A DNA stretch of 48,677 nt from JBDLSY01 sp043777895 (GTDB lineage: Bacteria; Pseudomonadota; Gammaproteobacteria; Burkholderiales; Burkholderiaceae_C). Position numbers and translations under genes: made by a program. Where the stretch lies: assembly GCA_043777895.1 (NCBI GenBank), contig JAYWHD010000130.1, positions 1 through 48,677 of the forward strand, read 5' to 3'. Under the pieces are notes generated by a model. It was not told the DNA's origin. It made no database searches and saw only the letters and a list, made by a program, of their open reading frames with translations. Shown piece by piece: positions 43,803 to 48,677 of the stretch; position 1 is the first letter of the stretch; every line of letters starts with the position of its first letter.

Positions 43803-44993
43803 TTATTTACTATCTAACCAATAGACAGGCTGAATGTCTTTTCTAAAACTACTGTCTTCTTTTGATAAAGTACCACCAGCTTTTTTACTTAATCTATTTT
43901 TAACTTCACCTGCTAATTGCCCACAGGCTGCGTCAATATCATCACCGCGTGTTTTTCGCACAGTAACAGTCACACCTGCCTCATATAAAATATTAGCAAA
44001 ACGCTTAATTTGACCATCGCTAGAACGCTTTAAACCTGATGATTGATACGGATTAAAGGGTATTAAATTAAATTTGCAAGGCAGCTGCTTAGCAATTTTA
44101 ATTAAATCTTTAGCGTGTTCATCTCTATCATTAATATACTCAAGCATAACATATTCAAAAGTAATAAAATCACGTGGTGCAGCAGATAAATAACGCTCAC
44201 AAGCGGCTAACAACTCTTTTAACGGATATTTTTTATTTAGAGGCACTAACTCATCACGCAAGGCATCATTAGGGGCGTGCAAAGATACTGCTAAAGCAGT
44301 TGGACAATCTTGACGCAACCTATCCATCATTGGTACTACACCCGAAGTACTCACCGTTACACGGCGGCGCGATAAACCATAAGCATGGTCGTCCAGCATT
44401 AGCCTTAATGCGGGTAATAGTTGGTCATAATTCAATAAGGGCTCGCCCATACCCATCATCACTACATTAGTAATAATTTTTCCACGGTCTAGCGACACCC
44501 CTTTTATTTGCGCTTCACGGCGTAAAGTGTGTTCAGCCATCCATAATTGAGCCACAATTTCAGCAGTCGTTAAGTTACGCGAAAACCCTTGTGCACCTGT
44601 GCTACAAAAGCGACAATTAACTGCACACCCTGCTTGACTAGAGATACACAAAGTGCCTCTGTCCGATTCAGGAATATATACTGTTTCAATCGCATTTTGC
44701 TGTCCAACGTCTAATAACCATTTTTGCGTACCATCAATACTGCGATAATGGTTATTGATTGGCAATGCCACAATATCGCCCTGCTCTGCTACGATCATAC
44801 GTAAACTTTTAGCAAGATCGGTCATCTGTTCAGGATTTGACTCACCCCGCTGATGAATCCAACGCAATAATTGCTGCGCACGAAAAGCTTTTTCACCACG
44901 GTTTGCACACCAATCTAATAAAGCGATACGGTCTAAACCTAATAAAGCAGTTTTAGCTAAGTGATAGCTTGGTGAGTCAAACGGTTCTAACAT
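43803..44993 (-). CDS. rlmN: 23S rRNA/tRNA adenine-C2 methyltransferase RlmN
   Basis: 396-residue radical-SAM enzyme that methylates A2503 of 23S rRNA and A37 of some tRNAs. The CxxxCxxC motif in QAGCAVNCRFCSTGAQGF gives the [4Fe-4S] ligands Cys123, 127 and 130. The methyl-carrying cysteine is Cys357 in DIDAACGQLAGE. VMMGMGEPLLN is the SAM-binding glycine block. The frame is open to a GTG at 45008, but the ATG at 44993 (MLEPFDSP) is chosen. It is flanked by ndk and pilF as in other betaproteobacteria. Confidence 0.95.
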   Translation of the reverse strand: MLEPFDSPSYHLAKTALLGLDRIALLDWCANRGEKAFRAQQLLRWIHQRGESNPEQMTDLAKSLRMIVAEQGDIVALPINNHYRSIDGTQKWLLDVGQQNAIETVYIPESDRGTLCISSQAGCAVNCRFCSTGAQGFSRNLTTAEIVAQLWMAEHTLRREAQIKGVSLDRGKIITNVVMMGMGEPLLNYDQLLPALRLMLDDHAYGLSRRRVTVSTSGVVPMMDRLRQDCPTALAVSLHAPNDALRDELVPLNKKYPLKELLAACERYLSAAPRDFITFEYVMLEYINDRDEHAKDLIKIAKQLPCKFNLIPFNPYQSSGLKRSSDGQIKRFANILYEAGVTVTVRKTRGDDIDAACGQLAGEVKNRLSKKAGGTLSKEDSSFRKDIQPVYWLDSK

Positions 44994-45108
44994 AATTGAC
45001 TTGTACACTGTGATGTATAGCTAATATTAAATACGTATTTATTGGTATGTATTTGTAGTATGTATTTAATATTAGTTGATTCATTGATATTTAAGTTATT
45101 ATTAAACA

Positions 45109-45137
45109 CAGTGGTACACTTTAAATAGATACCACTG
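45109..45137. repeat. hairpin CAGTGGTA / TACCACTG between ndk and rlmN
   Basis: A perfect 8-bp inverted repeat with a 13-base loop, much more GC-containing than its surroundings, in the 371-bp ndk-rlmN gap. It could be a weak terminator behind ndk or a leader structure of rlmN. Confidence 0.5.
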
Positions 45138-45192
45138 TATCTAATAACTACTAACGGCTAGTAACAAGTATTTATAAGTATTAACACTGATT

Positions 45193-45239
45193 ATATTATA
45201 CTATAATATACTATATTATACTATATTATAGTATAATAT
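45193..45239. repeat. 18-bp perfect inverted repeat in the ndk-rlmN gap
   Basis: ATATTATACTATAATATA and its exact reverse complement are separated by 11 bases. The remainder of the 371-bp gap (44994-45364) is AT-rich with TATAAG-like short repeats and no gene, tRNA or small RNA that I can recognise. Confidence 0.7.
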
Positions 45240-45364
45240 GTTATTAAATAATATTAATAATAAGTATAAGTATAAGTAAATTTAAAATATATATTAATAA
45301 TATGTAATCGTATTTAAATGATATTAGTAATTATTGTTAATACTATACTTAAGCTATTTTATTA

Positions 45365-45787
45365 TTAAGCATAAACATTCATTGCAGGAAAAAAGAAAGC
45401 AATTTCATTGGCTGCATTCTCTAATGAGTCAGAACCATGAACTGCATTAGCATCAATACTATCGGCAAAATCTGCACGAATAGTGCCTTTTGCTGCATCT
45501 TTTGGATTAGTCGCCCCCATCAAATCACGGTTAATTTGCATAGCGTTTTCACCTTGCAAACACTGAACCATCACAGGGCCAGAAATCATAAATTCAACTA
45601 AATCCTTAAAAAAAGGCCGTGCCGCATGAACTGCATAAAAAGCCTCTGCTTCACTACGCGATAAGTGCATCATACGGGCAGCAATCACTTTTAAACCAGC
45701 CGCTTCAAAACAGGTATAAATATGACCAATTACATTTTTTGCAACAGCGTCAGGCTTAATAATAGATAAAGTGCGTTCAATCGCCAT
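45365..45787 (-). CDS. ndk: nucleoside diphosphate kinase
   Basis: 140-residue Ndk that phosphorylates nucleoside diphosphates from ATP. IERTLSIIKPDAVAKN at the N-terminus and the active-site histidine His117 in DANAVHGSDSLENAANEI are present; GPVMVQCLQGENA, MGATNPKDAAKGTIRADF and the C-terminal FFPAMNVYA are all normal. A clear Shine-Dalgarno (CTGGAG, about 6 bp spacing) precedes the ATG, one of few in the window, consistent with high expression. Together with rlmN-pilF-rodZ-ispG it forms a conserved betaproteobacterial block. Confidence 0.97.
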   Translation of the reverse strand: MAIERTLSIIKPDAVAKNVIGHIYTCFEAAGLKVIAARMMHLSRSEAEAFYAVHAARPFFKDLVEFMISGPVMVQCLQGENAMQINRDLMGATNPKDAAKGTIRADFADSIDANAVHGSDSLENAANEIAFFFPAMNVYA

Positions 45788-45921
45788 AAAAACTCCAGTT
45801 AGTTAGATTAAAAATAAAACAATATAAGATAATACTTAATATTTTACGATGCAATACAACAATGTGCCGATGTTAATCTATATTTATTATCAGGTTATTA
45901 ATAATTTGATATATTTAAAAT

Positions 45922-48171
45922 TTAAAATGCTACATTTAAACTTAAGCGTACTGTCCGTGAAGCTTGTGGTACTAAATAAATATGACCGTAAAGCGTAGGT
46001 GACTCTTTAAAAAACTGCTTATTTAAAATATTATGTACATCTAAAGCCCAAGTTGCTTTTTGATTAAAAACCAGCGTTTTGTAACTCAAGCCTGTATCTA
46101 AACGTTTCCAAGCAGGGATATTGACTATAGTGGTATTGCTAATTAAAGCGGTACGGCTACCTTCATAAGACACTGCAGCCCGTACTGTTAAACCATTAAT
46201 ATTAGGCAAGCGATAAGCAATATTCGCCCGTAACACATGTTTAGGCACATTAACAGGGGCTTGACCATTCAATTCAGGACTATTGATAACACCACTCATT
46301 TTGGCACGGGTCTGTGCAAATGACCCGCCCAAATCCCAAGCACCGACTGTGGTTTGAGTCGCAAATTCAAATCCTTTATGTGTTTGCTTGCCGTCTAATA
46401 CATATAAACTACCTGTATCTAATACAAAAGGTCTACTCGTATTAAATAGTGTGGCACTCCACGTGATATTTTTATCCGTTAGTTTGAAACCTACTTCGCT
46501 TTGTTTACTACGTACAGTGGCTAAATACTGCCCACGTGCAGTACCATAATCTGATTTATTCGGCACTATATTTGACTCTGTACCTTGACCATGGCTTACA
46601 TAAGCCATTAAATGAGGCAGTACCGCATAACTGACGGCAGCCCAAGGCGTAGTAAAACTTTCAGTATTACTGATTGATGATTTTTTACGCATTGTATTGG
46701 TATTTAAGCGTGTATGACGTAGCCCTAACCAAGCAGTCCAGCGTGAGTTTAACTCTACTGCATCGCTAATTGATAACTCGGTTGTTTTAGTATGACGGTT
46801 GGTATAAGCATAAGTTAAACTGGGATCGGCTGCCAATATTGTAGGTGTATTAAAATGAGTTGTTCCTGCAAAATTATATGCCCCTATATGACCCCGCTCG
46901 TCATAATCACTACGTAAAACATTGGCATTCACTATATGTTTAATAGTACCTGTTTTAATAGTTCCAGACACACCTAACTGCCCTACATTTGTTTTACGGC
47001 GTTCGTTAAGGCTACTAAAATCATATAAATCATAATCACCATTAGGACAGTAAGTATTAAAGTAATAATCACCCGATGTATCGCTACACCCATAAGGAAA
47101 AGCCGCACGGTCATCTGATTTTAAACGTTGTGTCATCAACTGGGCATTCCACCGCCAATTACCTTGGGCTGCTGTACCGATGGCTTGCTCAAATTTTAAT
47201 GAACTAGTCGTGCCGTTTAATACAACCGGCAAACTCCATGGCTGATTATTGATATTTTTAATTGAATTGGCTTCAGGCAAACGATTGCCAAATAAACTTA
47301 AAGCAGGCACACTGATTTGACTATGGCGTGATGATTCTACTTCAAATGACAATAGACTATCAGGATTAACCCGCCAATCTAAAGCAACCGCTAGTAAGCT
47401 ACTTTTACCGTTTGTATTGTCTGTCGGTGTATTGAGTTTATCAACCGCCGCATTGATACGCATACCAAATTCTTTGACATTTAAACCATTTTTACCTACC
47501 CGACCAAAACGGCGATTAATATCAAACGCTACGCCTGTATTGCCTGCACTGCCCAACTCTAAAGCAAGTTGCTGACTGTCTTCATTCATAGGCCGTTTTA
47601 CGACATAATTAACTAAACCTGCTGGGCTGCTAGTGCCTGACTGAATACCACTTGTACCTTTTAATACCTCTACACGTTCTTTATTGTTTAAAGCAATCGC
47701 TGTTTCGGCATTGATAGGTAAACCATCACGGCGATAGTTAAACTTGTTGTTTAAAACGAAACCACGCACAGTGGCATAATCGTAATAACCCGTTACATTA
47801 TAGGCATCGGTAATAGACGCATCAGTGGTATTTAAATCGGCTAATCGTTTTGCACCTAATGATTGTATATGTTGATGGCTAATCGCTTGAATGCTAATCG
47901 GTACGCTGCTTAATGGCGTATTCAAAAACCCAGATATTTCAACGGCAGGATTGTTGTTTATGAGTGGATTTATTAATAAATCAGAGGCGGTATTATTAAC
48001 AGAATCCTTATTTGTTATGTCTGATATATTTGCCGGATTGCTTGCTGTTACCGTAACAGTCGGCAGTTCAACTAAAGGTTCAGGCATAGTGGTTTGTGCC
48101 AATGCAGGGGTTGCCAAAGTCAAACAAATTGCGTGGGCAATGGTCGTACGCTTAAATTGCTTATTAAGCAT
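45922..48171 (-). CDS. TonB-dependent outer-membrane receptor (siderophore-receptor-like) under TPP riboswitch
   Basis: About 749-residue outer-membrane TonB-dependent receptor. From the ATG at 48171 there is a standard signal peptide (MLNKQFKRTTIAHAICLTLATPALAQ); an upstream ATG at 48207 would add 12 asparagine-rich residues. ELPTVTVTASN is a likely TonB box. The plug domain (PLSSVPISIQAISHQHIQSLGAKRLADL, NKERVEVLKGTSGIQSGTSSPAGLVNYVVKRP) is of the siderophore-receptor group (FhuE/FpvA-like). The barrel ends with RTVRLSLNVAF, with the usual C-terminal Phe. Family similarity says ferric siderophore, but the thiamine pyrophosphate riboswitch in its leader argues for thiamine or a pyrimidine/thiazole precursor. 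It reads toward ndk with a 134-bp gap. Confidence 0.92.
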   Translation of the reverse strand: MLNKQFKRTTIAHAICLTLATPALAQTTMPEPLVELPTVTVTASNPANISDITNKDSVNNTASDLLINPLINNNPAVEISGFLNTPLSSVPISIQAISHQHIQSLGAKRLADLNTTDASITDAYNVTGYYDYATVRGFVLNNKFNYRRDGLPINAETAIALNNKERVEVLKGTSGIQSGTSSPAGLVNYVVKRPMNEDSQQLALELGSAGNTGVAFDINRRFGRVGKNGLNVKEFGMRINAAVDKLNTPTDNTNGKSSLLAVALDWRVNPDSLLSFEVESSRHSQISVPALSLFGNRLPEANSIKNINNQPWSLPVVLNGTTSSLKFEQAIGTAAQGNWRWNAQLMTQRLKSDDRAAFPYGCSDTSGDYYFNTYCPNGDYDLYDFSSLNERRKTNVGQLGVSGTIKTGTIKHIVNANVLRSDYDERGHIGAYNFAGTTHFNTPTILAADPSLTYAYTNRHTKTTELSISDAVELNSRWTAWLGLRHTRLNTNTMRKKSSISNTESFTTPWAAVSYAVLPHLMAYVSHGQGTESNIVPNKSDYGTARGQYLATVRSKQSEVGFKLTDKNITWSATLFNTSRPFVLDTGSLYVLDGKQTHKGFEFATQTTVGAWDLGGSFAQTRAKMSGVINSPELNGQAPVNVPKHVLRANIAYRLPNINGLTVRAAVSYEGSRTALISNTTIVNIPAWKRLDTGLSYKTLVFNQKATWALDVHNILNKQFFKESPTLYGHIYLVPQASRTVRLSLNVAF

Positions 48172-48228
48172 TAAAAAAGTTAAATTATTAAAATTATTAA
48201 AAGTCATTGTTAATATGGATAGTTTTTG

Positions 48229-48249
48229 TGTGTTTAAAAAAACACAGGG
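48229..48249 (-). promoter_or_regulatory. possible riboswitch expression-platform hairpin
   Basis: Between the aptamer and the receptor start lies a TGTGTTT / AAACACA stem on the minus strand, with no strong T run after it. It is not a convincing intrinsic terminator, so translation control or a pairing with the aptamer 3' end is possible. No Shine-Dalgarno is clear in the leader, which leaves the mechanism open. Confidence 0.4.
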
Positions 48250-48288
48250 TGGCTTGTATTAAACGGCTTTTGAATCCGTATTAAAAAC

Positions 48289-48372
48289 CAGCTTTCCTGC
48301 GCGAGCATTACCTCAATCAGGTTCAAAGGGACTGTCTCAGTCGCAAAAAATAAATATGCAACACCCCTAGCG
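48289..48372 (-). ncRNA. TPP (thiamine pyrophosphate) riboswitch aptamer, Thi-box
   Basis: Reading the minus strand, the conserved TPP aptamer order is complete. GGGGTG opens J/P2. CTGAGA, the pyrimidine-binding core, follows a short variable P3-type arm. Then come CCCTTTGAACCTGAT and GAGGTAATGC, with the pyrophosphate-helix sequence CGCAGGAAAGC closing P1 (GCT pairs with AGC). Compared with E. coli thiM, every core block is kept. It ends about 115 nt before the signal-peptide ATG of the TonB receptor on the same strand. Confidence 0.93.
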
Positions 48373-48657
48373 AATGTTTATTTAAAATAAATAAACACGT
48401 TATTTTAACTGCCTTACAATAATTAAAAGGAGTTTTACTTATAAATAATGCTTAGAATCAGGATTTTTTAAGATTAAAAGATAATCAGGATTGTAAAAAA
48501 AAAAGATTCAGACTTTCAGACTGTGACTTTTAAAATCTAAAATATATATTATTAATATATTAGTTTTATACATTAAAGTATTAGTTTTATACTTTTATTA
48601 CACTAATTACACTAATAAATACAACATAAATCAACACAAATACTACGGACATAATAA
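48373..48657. other. gene-free stretch upstream of the TPP riboswitch
   Basis: 285 bp of AT-rich DNA holding the expected minus-strand promoter of the riboswitch and a 9-bp hairpin at 48375-48397 (TGTTTATTT / AAATAAACA). An AAGGAG at about 48427 leads only to a 7-codon frame. No -35/-10 pair is clear enough to call. Confidence 0.6.
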
Positions 48658-48677
48658 ATGAAACTAATTACACCACC
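48658..48677 (+). CDS. possible start of a gene cut by the window edge
   Basis: The last 20 bases begin with ATG (MKLITP...) and stay open to the edge. It could be the first codons of a plus-strand gene divergent from the TonB receptor. The product cannot be told; whether it is thiamine-related is unknown. Confidence 0.25.

Noticed and set aside
47891..48262. Plus-strand open frame of 123 codons across the start of the TonB receptor
   Set aside because: It is antisense to the signal peptide, plug and leader of a clear receptor and has no recognisable motif.
48427..48471. AAGGAG followed by an ATG near the TPP riboswitch
   Set aside because: The spacing is 14 bp or so and the frame stops after seven codons (MLRIRIF), so it is not a supportable gene.

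Overview
This is an AT-rich chromosomal segment of a Gram-negative betaproteobacterium. It carries no phage, IS element, CRISPR array, rRNA or tRNA that I could recognise. The Burkholderiales assignment rests on several gene types together: a DUF2827 protein, a Coq7 of the Burkholderiales type, PhaR, a GST-like protein divergent from purB, a long Orn/Lys/Arg decarboxylase, and the order ndk-rlmN-pilF-rodZ-ispG. LPS genes (kdsD, kdsB, lptA/B/C), Lol transport, a type IV pilus assembly lipoprotein and a TonB-dependent receptor confirm a two-membrane cell. The base composition is unusually AT-rich for that order, which suggests a reduced or host-adapted lineage; species cannot be read from this window.

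Layout. 0-4.6 kb: DUF2827 protein, a small secreted unknown, pyruvate kinase and convergent queG. 4.8-9.5 kb: lptA-lptB, dnaB and an atypical Nramp-family transporter. 9.5-13.6 kb: a pseudouridine synthase overlapping a Dabb protein, divergent from lolC/E-lolD-smpB. 13.6-18.7 kb: phaR and pheA (minus), then a Trm112-like protein with kdsB, and an NfeD-like/stomatin pair followed by a basic membrane protein with its own near-consensus promoter. 18.7-23.2 kb: dnaG and a GST/SspA-like protein, divergent from purB. 23.4-29.1 kb: a ferric-iron ABC transporter (three genes), kdsD and panB. 29.4-34.6 kb: lytic transglycosylase overlapping coq7, hisC, then lptC-pepP on minus. 34.9-39.3 kb: amino-acid decarboxylase overlapping rnhB, a Urate_ox_N-type membrane protein and a SpoU methyltransferase. 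39.5-48.4 kb: a 5'-nucleotidase, then a long minus-strand series: TPP riboswitch, TonB receptor, ndk, rlmN, pilF, rodZ, ispG.

The clearest regulatory discovery is a well-formed TPP (thiamine pyrophosphate) riboswitch leading a TonB-dependent receptor that looks like a siderophore receptor by sequence. This suggests that the receptor imports thiamine or a precursor rather than iron. A second theme is genome architecture. Many intergenic gaps hold short perfect tandem repeats (units of 6-14 bp) or AT palindromes, and repeat-derived low-complexity stretches also enter coding sequence (lolC/E, the transglycosylase tail, the leader of the decarboxylase). Classical operons (lptCAB with kdsD, pheA with aromatic genes, dnaG with rpsU/rpoD, ispG with hisS, lpxK-ycaR-kdsB) are broken up. 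Few starts have a Shine-Dalgarno sequence.
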